DNA of 64,000 bases, taken from contig NZ_CP146284.1 of the NCBI RefSeq assembly GCF_023744375.2, positions 1,736,001-1,800,000 on the forward strand, read 5' to 3'. How positions within the stretch are numbered: position 1 is the stretch's first letter; the number at the start of each line of letters is the position of its first letter. Shown here piece by piece: positions 7,976 to 17,872 of this stretch. The DNA is from Parabacteroides sp. AD58 (GTDB lineage Bacteria; Bacteroidota; Bacteroidia; Bacteroidales; Tannerellaceae). The notes under the pieces were generated by a model. The model did no database searches. It saw only the letters and a list, made by a program, of their open reading frames with translations, and had not been told where the DNA came from. The translations under genes were made by a program, and so were the position numbers.

Positions 7976-8101
7976 AGTTCACGGCGTGAACTAAGTAATT
8001 CACGGCGTGAACTAAGTAATCCACGGCGTGAACTAAGTAATCCACGACGCGAACTAAGTAATCCACGACGCGAACTAAGTAATCCACGGCGTGAACTAAA
8101 G
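7976..8101. repeat. Six tandem 21-bp repeats, each with a palindrome
   Basis: Six copies of a 21-bp unit, TAATTCACGGCGTGAACTAAG or close variants (first copy begins TAG; copies 4 and 5 carry ACGACGCGAAC). Most copies contain the dyad GTTCAC-GGC-GTGAAC or TTCACGGCGTGAA. The array ends about 245 bases before the disrupted susC start, and about 35 bases after the nuclease remnant. The 21-bp period equals two DNA turns, so all dyads face one side. Confidence 0.8.
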
Positions 8102-8276
8102 AATTTCTATAGAATTTCGAAAATTAAATATATTTACACCAACCTTTATTATTTTACGGCTTTATAAAACGACGTATTCAAGCCGTTTCTTTATCTTTTT
8201 ATAATCACAAAAACAAAATATTCGACATTTCAATAAAAAAAGCCGCATGAAAATTTCATTTTTTAAATATAATCTA

Positions 8277-8284
8277 TATATTTG
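8277..8284 (+). promoter_or_regulatory. Promoter -7 box of the disrupted susC
   Basis: TATATTTG fits the Bacteroidetes -7 consensus TAnnTTTG, 63 bases before the original susC ATG at 8347. I see no clear -33 TTG. It is now separated from the susC body by the IS. Confidence 0.5.
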
Positions 8285-8346
8285 CAACAATTGTAAAATG
8301 AACAATTATTAGACTTTCTAATCCTTATTATAAAAATTAGTGTTAT

Positions 8347-8388
8347 ATGAAAAAATTCTTATTAGCATTAGGCGCTTTTTCCGTAATT
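8347..8388 (+). pseudogene. Severed 5' end of susC (signal-peptide start)
   Basis: ATG at 8347 begins MKKFLLALGAFSVI, the start of a SusC-type signal peptide, and is cut by the IS end at 8389. Translation continues into the IS for about 30 residues to a TAA near 8484. The rest of the gene resumes at 10226 with Q-E-K-V-I-T-G, a typical mature SusC N-terminus; the residues between (end of the signal peptide) are absent from both sides. Confidence 0.7.
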
Positions 8389-10225
8389 GAAGGTGTGTCA
8401 AAAAGCACACCTTCTTTTTTAGCACAAAGCCCCGACTTTCACAAGCTGGGGCTTTGTTATTACCTAAAGATTTTGTATCTTTAAGCATAAAGATTTACAC
8501 ATATGACAAAGATACATTTTCGTCCATACACTCCCAACCAAACGGTACTTTTTCCGCAAAGAATCGATGAAGATATTGCAGAAAACGATCCTGTACGCAT
8601 GGTTGACGCTTTGGTTGAAAGCCTGAATCTTGAAGGTTTCAGGAAGTTATACAAAGAATACGGCCGTAGTCCTTACCATCCCAAGATGATGCTAAAGGTT
8701 ATCTTGTATGCCTATATGAACAATATATACTCCTGCCGGAAAATAGAAAAGCATCTTCGTCGTGATATCCATTACATATGGTTAGCCGGTTATGAGAAAC
8801 CGGACTTCATTACTATCAACCGTTTCCGTAACCGGGTGAAGAAGGAAATTAACGAAGTGTTTACCCAAACCGTACTTCTGCTTTCATCCAAAGGTTTCAT
8901 CAGTCTGAATGTGGAATATATTGACGGAACAAAGATTGAGTCCAAGGCCAACAAATATACTTTTGTATGGCGGAAGAGCGTTGAGCGAAACCGTGAACGA
9001 CTGATGAAGAAAATCAGTGTTTTGTTAAGCCAAATAGATGACGTCATCGCTCAGGAAAAAGCTTCGGAAAACAACGAGGAAATTGAGTTTTCCCCTTCCA
9101 TGCTGACAGAAATGGCAGGAGAATTACGCAATGCCCTTGAACAGGCTTCAGAACCATCCACGAAAGAGCAGAAATCTGCACTGAGAAAGAAACGCAGGCA
9201 GCTGAAAGAACTGGAAGCACATAGAGATAAGCTTCAGGAATACAATAACCATCTGGACAATCTTCAGGACCGCAACTCTTATTCCAAGACAGACAAAGAG
9301 GCCACCTTTATGAGAATGAAGGAGGATGCCATGCGCAACGGTCAGACAAAACCCGGATATAATCTTCAGATTGCTACGGAAAATCAATTCATTATCGATT
9401 ATTCTCTTTTCCCGAATCCGACTGACACCTTGACGATGATTCCCTTCCTGAAGTCCTTTGCCGACAGATACGGCCAGTTGGCTCATACGGTGGTTGCTGA
9501 TTCCGGTTACGGATCAGAAGAGAATTACCACTTTATGTCGGAAAACGGGATGGAAGCATACGTCAAATACAATTATTTCCACATGGAGCAGCGGCCAAGA
9601 TTTAAACCGAATCCTTTTAAAGCCGAAAACTTTTTCTACAATGAAGAACAGGATTACTGTGTCTGTCCAATGGGACAAAAGATGCAGAGGGCAGGCACCA
9701 GGCATACGAAAACCGAATCCGGATATGTAGTCGAATATGCCAGGTATAGGGCTGTCAGATGCGAAGGATGTCCGTTAAGATGTCTGTGTTTTAAAGCTAA
9801 AGGAAACAGGACGATAGAACTGAATCACCGACTCTGGATATACAAACAGAAAGCCCGGGAACTTCTCTGTTCCGAAGAAGGGCTGAAACACAGAGGGCAA
9901 AGGTGCATAGAACCGGAAGCTGTATTTGGACAGATAAAATTCAACATGAACTACAAGCGCTTCCGTCATTTTGGAAAGGACAAGGTTCTCATGGACTTTT
10001 CCTTCCTGGCCATCGCCTTCAATATAAAAAAGATGTGTACCAAGATGAATAAAGAGGGTATAAATTGGCCAATTAAACACCTTTACGGCCTTATTACCGC
10101 TCATTTAAGCTATTGGGAACAAAATAATCGAGATTATCTTCAGAATATCGCTGCCTGAAAAAGTTAACTACGCTCTTATCGTTGATAAAGAAAAGAGGGT
10201 GAATCGCGTATTACGACACACCCTC
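8389..10225 (+). mobile_element. IS1182-family insertion sequence, copy 1 (1837 bp)
   Basis: Bounded by GAAGGTGTGTC on the left and GACACACCCTC on the right, an 11-bp terminal inverted repeat with one mismatch. Ends were set by comparison with the second copy (54219-56055), which has the same length and the same internal offsets. Just inside each end is a second palindrome (GAAGGTGTG/CACACCTTC left, GAGGGTG/CACCCTC right). No target-site duplication is visible. One transposase gene fills most of it; a hairpin AAGCCCC/GGGGCTT (about 8427-8456) lies before that gene and may block read-in. Confidence 0.9.
8503..10158 (+). CDS. IS1182-family transposase, copy 1
   Basis: A 551-residue DDE transposase. 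The N-terminal about 150 residues form the DUF772-type DNA-binding domain (YGRSPYHPKMMLKVILYAYM, then IWLAGYEKPDFITINRFR). Catalytic acidic residues lie in YIDGTKIESKANKYTF (about residue 150), VVADSGYGSEE (about 330) and EPEAVFGQIKFN (about 475). A long coiled stretch separates the first two, and a cysteine cluster (DYCVCPMGQ, CEGCPLRCLCF) stands before the last, as usual in the IS1182 family. The protein is identical to that of the copy at 54286-55941, pointing to recent transposition. It lies within susC in the same direction as that gene. Confidence 0.95.
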   Translation: MTKIHFRPYTPNQTVLFPQRIDEDIAENDPVRMVDALVESLNLEGFRKLYKEYGRSPYHPKMMLKVILYAYMNNIYSCRKIEKHLRRDIHYIWLAGYEKPDFITINRFRNRVKKEINEVFTQTVLLLSSKGFISLNVEYIDGTKIESKANKYTFVWRKSVERNRERLMKKISVLLSQIDDVIAQEKASENNEEIEFSPSMLTEMAGELRNALEQASEPSTKEQKSALRKKRRQLKELEAHRDKLQEYNNHLDNLQDRNSYSKTDKEATFMRMKEDAMRNGQTKPGYNLQIATENQFIIDYSLFPNPTDTLTMIPFLKSFADRYGQLAHTVVADSGYGSEENYHFMSENGMEAYVKYNYFHMEQRPRFKPNPFKAENFFYNEEQDYCVCPMGQKMQRAGTRHTKTESGYVVEYARYRAVRCEGCPLRCLCFKAKGNRTIELNHRLWIYKQKARELLCSEEGLKHRGQRCIEPEAVFGQIKFNMNYKRFRHFGKDKVLMDFSFLAIAFNIKKMCTKMNKEGINWPIKHLYGLITAHLSYWEQNNRDYLQNIAA

Positions 10226-10248
10226 AGGAAAAAGTAATTACAGGAGTT

Positions 10249-13200
10249 GTGGTCTCTTCTGAAGATGGATTGCCTATGACAGGTGTTGCCATCATGGATA
10301 AGCAGAGTAGCAATGGAGTGATGACCGACATGGACGGTAAATTCTCTATCCAAGTTTCACCACGCACTAAAAGCTTAAATGTTTCTTACTTAGGTTATAA
10401 GGCCGTAGATGTACAGATTAAGGGAACTACCATGAAAATTACAATGGAACCTGACTTAGTTGCTTTAGACGAAGTGATGGTAGTTGCCTATGGTACCGGA
10501 AAGAAATCATCGTTTACCGGTTCTGCGACCGTTGTAAAAAGTGACGCGCTCGAAAAGATCAAAGCCTCTAACGTAACACAGGCCCTGCAAGGTCAAAGTG
10601 CAGGTGTACAAGTTCTCAATACTTCTGGTGAACCGGGTTCTGATGCAACCATTATGATTCGTGGTATCGGTTCCATGAATGCTTCCAGCTCACCTTTATA
10701 TGTAGTAGATGGAACGGCTTATGATGGTTACCTGAATGCCATCAACCCGGCCGATATCGAATCAATGACCGTTTTGAAAGATGCTTCGGCTACGGCCCTG
10801 TACGGATCACGTGCTGCCAACGGTGTCGTAATGATCACCACCAAGAAAGGTGCTAGCGAGAAAGGACAGCTCAACTTCCGTTCATCATGGGGCTGGTCGA
10901 GTTTGGCCGTTGATCTGCCTCGCACACTGACTCCAGACGAATTTGCAGTCCTGACATGGCAGGCTTTATCCAATGGATATATGGATAACGGTTATTCGCA
11001 GTCGGATGCAGCCAACTATGCTTCTTCTTATTTGGTTGGACAATGGGGGTGCAACCCGTATAATGTAGATATGCCGGTCGGACTGGACGGAAAGATGAAT
11101 CCGGATGCCCAGTTGCTGTATTCCGGAGACTGGAGAGATGCCCTGATGAAATCCCGCCTGCGCCAGGAATATAATATTGACTTCAGCGGAAAATCAAAGA
11201 AAGCCGATTATTACTTGTCTGCCGGCTATCTGAACGATAAAGGTGTATTCACCGTATCTGAATTCGAACGCTTCACTGTCCGCGCCAATGTCAACTACGA
11301 AGTCAACAAATGGTTGAAGGTTGGTTTGAACGCCAATCTGGCACACGGCCTGAAGGAAGGATCTTCAAATGACCAGGTAGTGTGGATGCTGCGTTCGATG
11401 CCTTCTGTTTATCCGATTTATGAATGGGATGCCCAAGCCGGAGACTATGCCCGCGACAGCGACGGCAACCTGATCTACGATTACGGAGACTATCGTACTT
11501 CATGGAGCGGCTCTAACTTCGTAGCGGATAATGTTTACAATAAATATCCGTACACGACCGATAACGCATCTGCCCGTACTTATTTCGAAATCAACTTCCT
11601 GCCGGGACTGAAATGGCGTACTAACTTCAACTTCGACTATTATCTGTATGGATATGACGGATATACCAACAGTGAATATGGTTTCGCAGCCGGTTATGGT
11701 GGTGAAGCTTACAAGCAAAACGACAAGAACTTCTCATGGACAGCCAACCACCTTCTGACATACGACAAGACGATTGGCGACCATTCATTCAACATCTTGT
11801 TAGGTCAGGAAGCATACTACCGCCAGTTCAAGAGCCTGCAAGCAGCAAAACGCGGATTGCCTTTCTTTGGAATCACAGAAATCGGAGCCGCTTCTGAAAT
11901 GAGCTCCATGAATTCATATACCGACAATTACCGTTTGTTAAGCTGGTTCTCACGTGCGGAATATGATTATAACGACCGATATTACCTTTCTGCCAGCTTC
12001 CGTACGGATGGTTCATCCCGCTTCTCTCCAGAAAGTCGTTGGGGTAAATTCTGGTCAGTCGGTGCATCTTGGCGTGTTTCCAACGAAGCCTTTATGGAAA
12101 GTACCAAAGGTTGGTTAGACAACTTGAAGCTGAAAGCCAGCTACGGAGCCGTAGGTAACGATAACTTAATGTCTGGTAATACCTCAATATACTATGCTTA
12201 CCAGGGATTGTATGCAACAGGTATGAACAACTACAACGATGCCGGTGTAATGATCAGCCGTTTGGCAAACCCGACGCTGAAATGGGAAACCAACCTGCAA
12301 ACCAACGTAGGTGTTGATTTCGCCCTGTTCAACCGCATCAACGGTAGCTTCGAATGGTTCAACCGTAAGTCAAAAGACTTGTTGTTCTATACTCCGAAAG
12401 CACCATCAACCGGATTTGGAAGCATTGAGCGAAATATCGGTGATGTCAAGAATACTGGTGTTGAATTCAACCTCGATATTGCCGCCATCAACAGTAAGGA
12501 TTTCAAGTGGAATCTGAATCTGAATGGTTCACATTATAAAAACCGCATTACCAAACTGCCGCAAGACGAAATTAATTCAGGTTACTTCAAATGGCGCGAA
12601 GGCGAATCCCGCTATAACTTCTGGGGCGCTGAATATGCCGGAGTAAACCCGGAAACCGGTAACGACCAGTATTGGTATAATGTATATGAAACCGATGAAA
12701 ACGGCAACAAAGTCGTAAAAGAACGTATCAAGACGGAAGATTATAATGCAGTAAATAGTGAAGACCAGAAGAAGTACTTAGGCGACGCTATTCCTAAATT
12801 CTTCGGTGGTATCACAAATAACTTCTCGTGGAAAGGTATCGACTTTTCGTTCATGATTTACTATAGCTTGGGTGGCAAACTGTACGACTCTGATTATGCT
12901 TCAGCTATGTCATACCGCACCGGTTACAGCATGCACCCGGATATGCTGGAAGCCTGGACTCCGGAAAATACAGATGCTAAATTCCCGAGAATCTCAACCG
13001 TTTATGGTAGCTATATGGGATCATATACATCGAAGTTCTTGTTCAACAACTCATTTGCCCGCCTCCGTAACGTAACATTAGGTTATACATTACCTCGCGA
13101 ATGGACCAAGAAATTGCAAATCAATTCATTGCGTCTTTATGTACAAGGTGACAATTTAGCGACATGGGGTAATGCAGCCCGCCGTGGTACCGATCCGGAA

Positions 13201-13278
13201 CAAAGCATCGACGGTATTACCGCCAACCGCTTCCCGACAACGAAATCTATTTCGTTCGGTCTGCAGCTTAACTTGTAA
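10249..13278 (+). CDS. SusC-like TonB-dependent transporter, 5' end lost to IS insertion
   Basis: The frame is open from the IS border (10225) to 13278, over 1000 residues. It holds the carboxypeptidase-D-like domain (MTGVAIMDKQSSNGVMTDMD), the plug domain (ALQGQSAGVQVLNTSGEPGS; SPLYVVDG; ADIESMTVLKDASATALYGS) and the outer-membrane barrel that ends in SISFGLQLNL. In the family these import oligosaccharides with a SusD partner. Here the promoter, start codon and signal peptide are on the far side of the IS, and the nearest possible starts (GTG at 10249, ATG at 10276) have no export signal, so I expect no functional receptor. The partner susD follows after 54 bases and is intact. Confidence 0.9.
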   Translation: MVSSEDGLPMTGVAIMDKQSSNGVMTDMDGKFSIQVSPRTKSLNVSYLGYKAVDVQIKGTTMKITMEPDLVALDEVMVVAYGTGKKSSFTGSATVVKSDALEKIKASNVTQALQGQSAGVQVLNTSGEPGSDATIMIRGIGSMNASSSPLYVVDGTAYDGYLNAINPADIESMTVLKDASATALYGSRAANGVVMITTKKGASEKGQLNFRSSWGWSSLAVDLPRTLTPDEFAVLTWQALSNGYMDNGYSQSDAANYASSYLVGQWGCNPYNVDMPVGLDGKMNPDAQLLYSGDWRDALMKSRLRQEYNIDFSGKSKKADYYLSAGYLNDKGVFTVSEFERFTVRANVNYEVNKWLKVGLNANLAHGLKEGSSNDQVVWMLRSMPSVYPIYEWDAQAGDYARDSDGNLIYDYGDYRTSWSGSNFVADNVYNKYPYTTDNASARTYFEINFLPGLKWRTNFNFDYYLYGYDGYTNSEYGFAAGYGGEAYKQNDKNFSWTANHLLTYDKTIGDHSFNILLGQEAYYRQFKSLQAAKRGLPFFGITEIGAASEMSSMNSYTDNYRLLSWFSRAEYDYNDRYYLSASFRTDGSSRFSPESRWGKFWSVGASWRVSNEAFMESTKGWLDNLKLKASYGAVGNDNLMSGNTSIYYAYQGLYATGMNNYNDAGVMISRLANPTLKWETNLQTNVGVDFALFNRINGSFEWFNRKSKDLLFYTPKAPSTGFGSIERNIGDVKNTGVEFNLDIAAINSKDFKWNLNLNGSHYKNRITKLPQDEINSGYFKWREGESRYNFWGAEYAGVNPETGNDQYWYNVYETDENGNKVVKERIKTEDYNAVNSEDQKKYLGDAIPKFFGGITNNFSWKGIDFSFMIYYSLGGKLYDSDYASAMSYRTGYSMHPDMLEAWTPENTDAKFPRISTVYGSYMGSYTSKFLFNNSFARLRNVTLGYTLPREWTKKLQINSLRLYVQGDNLATWGNAARRGTDPEQSIDGITANRFPTTKSISFGLQLNL

Positions 13279-13332
13279 TGAGACAGTAACGTAAGTTCAA
13301 TAACAATTTTAACAAAGACAACTAATAAGAAT

Positions 13333-14838
13333 ATGAAATCAATTAAATACATATTGACAACCTGTGCGATCTCAGGCCTGCTTATTGGTGGAACAACTTC
13401 GTGCAGTGATTTTCTTGAGACCAACCCATCTACTGATGTTGCCGACAGCGAAGTATTCACAACCGTAAGTGGCGCGCAGGCTGCCTTGAACGGCTGTTAT
13501 TATCAGATGAAATGCTACGGTGGTGGTGGCGCAAACCGCCAGGACGACTGGGGTATTCCTTCCTATCAGATGATATCAGATCTTTCCGGTGAAGATGTCA
13601 TGAGTAACGGAGGCGGATGGTACAACTTTACCTATAACTATTGGGGTGAGACTCGTGGTGATATTTTCCGTGCAAGCCAGATATGGACTTACTACTACCG
13701 CCTGATCAACAACGCCAATTCCATCATTGCCTATGTAGATGACTGCGAAGGCGACGCAACCGAAAAGCAATACATCAAAGGCCAGGCATTAGCCATGCGT
13801 GGATGGGCTTATTTCTGGCTGACCAGATGGTTCCAGCAGACTTATCCGATTGCCAAGAACATGCCGGGTATGCCAATCTATACAGAACCATCCAACGTAA
13901 ATACACCGGGAGCACCGCGCGGTACATTGGAAGAAACTTATCAGCAGATTCTTTCTGACCTGACTGCTGCCGAACCGATGTTGGAAGGTTTTGTACGCAG
14001 CTCCAGTTACCCGAATGTAATCGATCAGTCGGTAGTTCAGGGTATTCTTTCAGAAGTTTATCAGGTAATGCGCGACTGGCCTAAATCAGAAGAATATGCG
14101 CGTAAGGTATTAGCCAAATATCCGCTGACAACCAACGATGATTACACAGCTGGTTTCAATGATGAATCAACTCCTTCATGGATCTGGAGTATCAAGCAGA
14201 CCGAAGAACAGAACAAGGGTGATTATTCTCCATTCGCCATGTGGTACAACGGAACCCGTTCTTGCTGGACATTCGCTTGCTTCATCCTGGCAGACGACTT
14301 CGTAAAACTGTTTGATGAAAGCGATATCCGCTATCAGCAAATGCAAAACTGGGACGACCCGGCAGGAACCAGCCGTAAGTTCTGGATTTCCATGAAATTC
14401 CGTGACAACGAAGACTGCCGTGGTTCTATGGTTGTGATGCGTTCAGACGAAATGTTACTGAATGCCGCTGAAGCTTGTGCCCGTCAGGGAAAAGAATCGG
14501 AAGCCAAAGATTTGTTATGGCAGCTGCAGGATATGCGTGGTGCTGTCCGCACAGAAGCTTCGGGTGAAGAACTGGTAAAGGCGATCTGGATTGAACGCCG
14601 TAAGGAACTTTATGGTGAAGGCTTCGCACTCTTCGATATCATCCGCAATGAACTGCCTCTGGAACGTACTGGAAATCACGTAGACTGGGGAGGAGCAACG
14701 CCGTTCCCGGCTCGTTCTTGGAGACTGATCTATCAGATTCCGAATACAGAATTATTGAACAACGACTCGATGACGGATGCCGTTTGGCCAAATGGCGACC
14801 AGAATCCGTATGATGGCGTTTATGAACCGCAACAATAA
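13333..14838 (+). CDS. SusD/RagB-family glycan-binding lipoprotein
   Basis: A 501-residue protein with a lipoprotein signal ending at TTSC (Cys about residue 24), followed by SDFLETNPSTDVADSEVFTT, the usual SusD opening. The middle has the tetratricopeptide-like region with KGQALAMRGWAYFWLTRWFQ (about residue 140), a SusD hallmark, and the C-terminal end carries ELYGEGFALFDIIRN and NPY motifs. It would sit on the outer surface as the lid of the SusC channel. It is the second gene of the disrupted susC operon, so it may now be unexpressed or read from an IS-borne promoter. No glycosidase lies beside this pair, so the substrate is unknown. Confidence 0.93.
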   Translation: MKSIKYILTTCAISGLLIGGTTSCSDFLETNPSTDVADSEVFTTVSGAQAALNGCYYQMKCYGGGGANRQDDWGIPSYQMISDLSGEDVMSNGGGWYNFTYNYWGETRGDIFRASQIWTYYYRLINNANSIIAYVDDCEGDATEKQYIKGQALAMRGWAYFWLTRWFQQTYPIAKNMPGMPIYTEPSNVNTPGAPRGTLEETYQQILSDLTAAEPMLEGFVRSSSYPNVIDQSVVQGILSEVYQVMRDWPKSEEYARKVLAKYPLTTNDDYTAGFNDESTPSWIWSIKQTEEQNKGDYSPFAMWYNGTRSCWTFACFILADDFVKLFDESDIRYQQMQNWDDPAGTSRKFWISMKFRDNEDCRGSMVVMRSDEMLLNAAEACARQGKESEAKDLLWQLQDMRGAVRTEASGEELVKAIWIERRKELYGEGFALFDIIRNELPLERTGNHVDWGGATPFPARSWRLIYQIPNTELLNNDSMTDAVWPNGDQNPYDGVYEPQQ

Positions 14839-14846
14839 TAGCATTT

Positions 14847-14876
14847 GAGGGAACCTTCGGCAGGTTCCCTCTTTTT
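14847..14876 (+). terminator. Rho-independent terminator of the susC/susD operon
   Basis: GAGGGAACCT (14847-14856), loop TCGGC, AGGTTCCCTC (14862-14871), then TTTTT. A textbook hairpin and T-run eight bases after the susD stop. Confidence 0.92.
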
Positions 14877-14897
14877 ATGGATATAAAGGCCAACAAA

Positions 14898-14943
14898 AAA
14901 GGCTGCCAGCTACACCGGAGTCCGGTCGGCTGGCAGCCTTTCT
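14898..14943 (-). terminator. Terminator of valS
   Basis: AAGGCTGCCAGC and GCTGGCAGCCTT pair across a 20-base GC-rich loop. On the minus strand the hairpin ends in a T-run (AAAAAA at about 14895-14900 on the plus strand). It lies about 20 bases past the valS stop. Confidence 0.85.
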
Positions 14944-14962
14944 TTATTCTATTAACTGTGTG

Positions 14963-17641
14963 TTATTTCTTCAGCGCGGCAATGCTTTCTTTCAAAGCAG
15001 CAATCTTTGTTTCTGCATCAGCCTGTTTCTTCCGTTCCATTTCAATCACCTGAGCCGGAGCCTTGCTGACAAACTTCTCATTGCTGAGTTTCTTCATCAC
15101 ACTCTGCAGGAATCCTTCCTGATATTTCAAGTCGGCTTCCAGTTTCTTCAGTTCTTCTTCCACATTGATCAGGTTGCCTAACGGTACGGCATATTCGGTT
15201 GTTCCCACCATAAAGGCAGCAGCGCCGTCGGCCTTATTACTTACCGTGGTAATAGCAGACAAGTTACACAGTTTCGCGATCACTGAATCAAAAGCAGCTA
15301 CCGGATTCTCACCGACCACTTCCAGACTCAAAGCTTCTTTCTGGGCAATGTTCTTCTGCAAACGGATTGTACGGATGCCACCGATTACTTCCTTAACGAC
15401 TTCGAACTTGGCGATAATTGCCTCATCATAGTTTTCTGCGACCTTCAATGTCTGAACCATGATGCTTTCTCCATCCTTACGCTCGTAAATATGCTGCCAC
15501 AATTCTTCCGTGATAAACGGCATGAACGGGTGAAGCAGCTTCAGCAACGTATCGAAGAATTCCAATGTCTTCTCGTAAGTAGCCTTGTCAATCGGTTGTC
15601 CATAAGCCGGCTTGATCATTTCCAGATACCAGCTTGAGAATTCGTCCCAGAACAGTTTATAAACCGCCATCAGGGCTTCGCTCAAACGATATTTACTGAA
15701 CAGGTCATTGACTTCGGCAGCTGTCTTCGACAACATCGCGTCAAACCACGAGATAGCCAGCTTCGCATATTCCGGCTGTTCGATTTCTGCCACATTCCAG
15801 CCTTTTACCAAGCGGAAGGCATTCCAGATCTTATTATTGAAGTTACGTCCTTGTTCACACAGCGCGTCATCAAACAGGATATCGTTTCCAGCCGGAGCAG
15901 ACAACATCATACCCATACGGACACCATCGGCTCCGTACTTCTCGATCAGTTCCAGCGGATCCGGTGAGTTACCCAGCGACTTAGACATCTTACGTCCGAT
16001 CTTGTCACGCACGATACCGGTGAAATAGACATTCCGGAAAGGCATATCGCCCATATATTCATAACCGGCCATGATCATACGTGCTACCCAGAAGAAGATG
16101 ATATCCGGTCCGGTTACCAGAACAGAAGTCGGATAATAATACTTGATTTCTTCATTTCCCGGATTGTTGATGCCATCAAACAATGAAATCGGCCACAACC
16201 AAGAAGAGAACCATGTATCCAGACAGTCTTCATCCTGACGCAGATCTTCCACTTTCAGGGAAGTATTTCCCGTCTTTGCCTGAGCCAGCTTCAAGGCTTC
16301 TTCCGGTGTTTCTGCCACTACATAACCGCCTTCAGGCAAGAAATAAGCCGGAATCCGGTGTCCCCACCACAACTGACGGCTGATACACCAGTCCTTGATA
16401 TTCTCCAGCCAGTTACGATACGTATTCTTATATTTCGGAGGATAGAATTTCAACTCATCATTCATAACCGGAGGCAAGGCCATATCAGCAAAGTGCTGCA
16501 TCTTCAGGAACCATTGCATAGACAGCTTCGGTTCGATAGCCACATTGGTACGTTCAGAGAAACCAACCTTGTTGGTGTATGCTTCTACTTTTTCCAATAA
16601 ACCGGCTGCGGCCAGGTCTTTCTCGATCTGCTCACGGACATCGAAACGATCCATGCCGACATACAGACCGGCCGCTTCGCTCAAGGTTCCGTTATCATTG
16701 AAGATGTCGATGCTTGGCAAGTTATACTTCTCGCCCAGCATATAGTCGTTCACGTCGTGTGCCGGAGTCACCTTCAAACAGCCCGTACCGAATTCGATAT
16801 CTACATAATCATCTTCGATTACCGGAATTTCCCGGTTAACCAGCGGGACGATCACTTTCTTTCCCTTCAGCCAATGATTCTTCGGGTCGTTCGGATTGAT
16901 ACACATAGCCGTATCACCCATGATCGTTTCCGGACGAGTCGTAGCCACAACAGCATAACGGCGGCCTTGTGCATCCCGATGAACAACTTCACCTTCCTCG
17001 CCTGTTTCGCCTTCTCCGTTATCATTAGCCACATAATAACGCAGGTAATACAACTTGCTGTGTTCTTCCTTATAGATAACTTCCTCATCACTCAAGGCAG
17101 TCAAGGCCTTCGGATCCCAGTTGACCATCCGGACGCCCCGATAAATCAGGCCTTTATTATATAAATCGACAAAGACCTTGATCACGCTCTTGCTCCGTTC
17201 TTCATCCATGGTAAACGCCGTACGGTCCCAATCGCAGGAAGCGCCCAGCTTGCGCAACTGCTTCAAGATGATGCCACCGTGTTCTTCCGTCCACGCCCAG
17301 GCATGCTTCAAGAATTCCTCGCGGGTCAGATCCGTCTTCTTGATACCTTGCTGAGCCAGCTTATTGACAACCTTGGCTTCGGTAGCAATCGAAGCATGGT
17401 CTGTTCCCGGAACCCAGCAGGCATTCTTGCCCATCATGCGGGCACGACGTACCAAAATATCCTGAATAGTATTGTTAAGCATGTGACCCATGTGGAGCAC
17501 GCCCGTCACATTTGGGGGCGGAATAACGACGGTATAAGGTTCACGACCGTCGGGTTTAGAACTGAAAAGCTTGTTGTCCAGCCAATACTGGTACCATTTA
17601 CCCTCCACATCAGCGGGGTTATACTTACTTGCTAATTCCAT
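14963..17641 (-). CDS. valS: Valine--tRNA ligase
   Basis: An 892-residue class I aminoacyl-tRNA synthetase, the usual length for bacterial ValRS. The HIGH motif is HMGHM (residues 50-54, preceded by PPPNVTGVL) and KMSKS appears as [12 protein letters not shown] around residue 555. The editing domain ([15 protein letters not shown], about 235) and the C-terminal coiled-coil arm typical of ValRS (last about 65 residues, [15 protein letters not shown]) are present. It charges tRNA-Val in the cytoplasm. The start at 17641 agrees with family N-termini. A promoter and structured leader lie upstream. Certain housekeeping gene. Confidence 0.98.
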   Translation of the reverse strand: MELASKYNPADVEGKWYQYWLDNKLFSSKPDGREPYTVVIPPPNVTGVLHMGHMLNNTIQDILVRRARMMGKNACWVPGTDHASIATEAKVVNKLAQQGIKKTDLTREEFLKHAWAWTEEHGGIILKQLRKLGASCDWDRTAFTMDEERSKSVIKVFVDLYNKGLIYRGVRMVNWDPKALTALSDEEVIYKEEHSKLYYLRYYVANDNGEGETGEEGEVVHRDAQGRRYAVVATTRPETIMGDTAMCINPNDPKNHWLKGKKVIVPLVNREIPVIEDDYVDIEFGTGCLKVTPAHDVNDYMLGEKYNLPSIDIFNDNGTLSEAAGLYVGMDRFDVREQIEKDLAAAGLLEKVEAYTNKVGFSERTNVAIEPKLSMQWFLKMQHFADMALPPVMNDELKFYPPKYKNTYRNWLENIKDWCISRQLWWGHRIPAYFLPEGGYVVAETPEEALKLAQAKTGNTSLKVEDLRQDEDCLDTWFSSWLWPISLFDGINNPGNEEIKYYYPTSVLVTGPDIIFFWVARMIMAGYEYMGDMPFRNVYFTGIVRDKIGRKMSKSLGNSPDPLELIEKYGADGVRMGMMLSAPAGNDILFDDALCEQGRNFNNKIWNAFRLVKGWNVAEIEQPEYAKLAISWFDAMLSKTAAEVNDLFSKYRLSEALMAVYKLFWDEFSSWYLEMIKPAYGQPIDKATYEKTLEFFDTLLKLLHPFMPFITEELWQHIYERKDGESIMVQTLKVAENYDEAIIAKFEVVKEVIGGIRTIRLQKNIAQKEALSLEVVGENPVAAFDSVIAKLCNLSAITTVSNKADGAAAFMVGTTEYAVPLGNLINVEEELKKLEADLKYQEGFLQSVMKKLSNEKFVSKAPAQVIEMERKKQADAETKIAALKESIAALKK

Positions 17642-17786
17642 TGTTTTATATCTTGTTATTAATTCACTATTTGCATCTAAAAAGACCCGTTATCACAAAC
17701 GGAAGGCCAGTCTTCCGATATGCCTCTTCGGGCGAAGGAAATCAGACTGGCCTTCTGTCTGCCGTCTCTAAGAATCGACAAAAGTA
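17642..17786 (-). promoter_or_regulatory. valS promoter and structured leader
   Basis: On the minus strand TACTTTTG (17779-17786 on plus as CAAAAGTA) fits the TAnnTTTG -7 box. The leader then forms a strong 12-bp stem, GAAGGCCAGTCT/AGACTGGCCTTC (about 17702-17756), followed by a small hairpin CCGTT/AACGG with GGGTCTTTTT (about 17680-17701). That order looks like a possible attenuator. The big hairpin could also help end transcripts from the upstream GH127 gene. Confidence 0.5.
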
Positions 17787-17872
17787 CGAAATTTATTGAT
17801 TCTTCGATACTGGAAACTGTATTTTATATATTGGATTATCAACAAACTACCGGATCTGCTTGCCGGCAGGTA

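Noticed and set aside
7976..8101. CRISPR-like array
   Set aside because: Repeats are directly adjacent with no unique spacers, and there are no cas genes.
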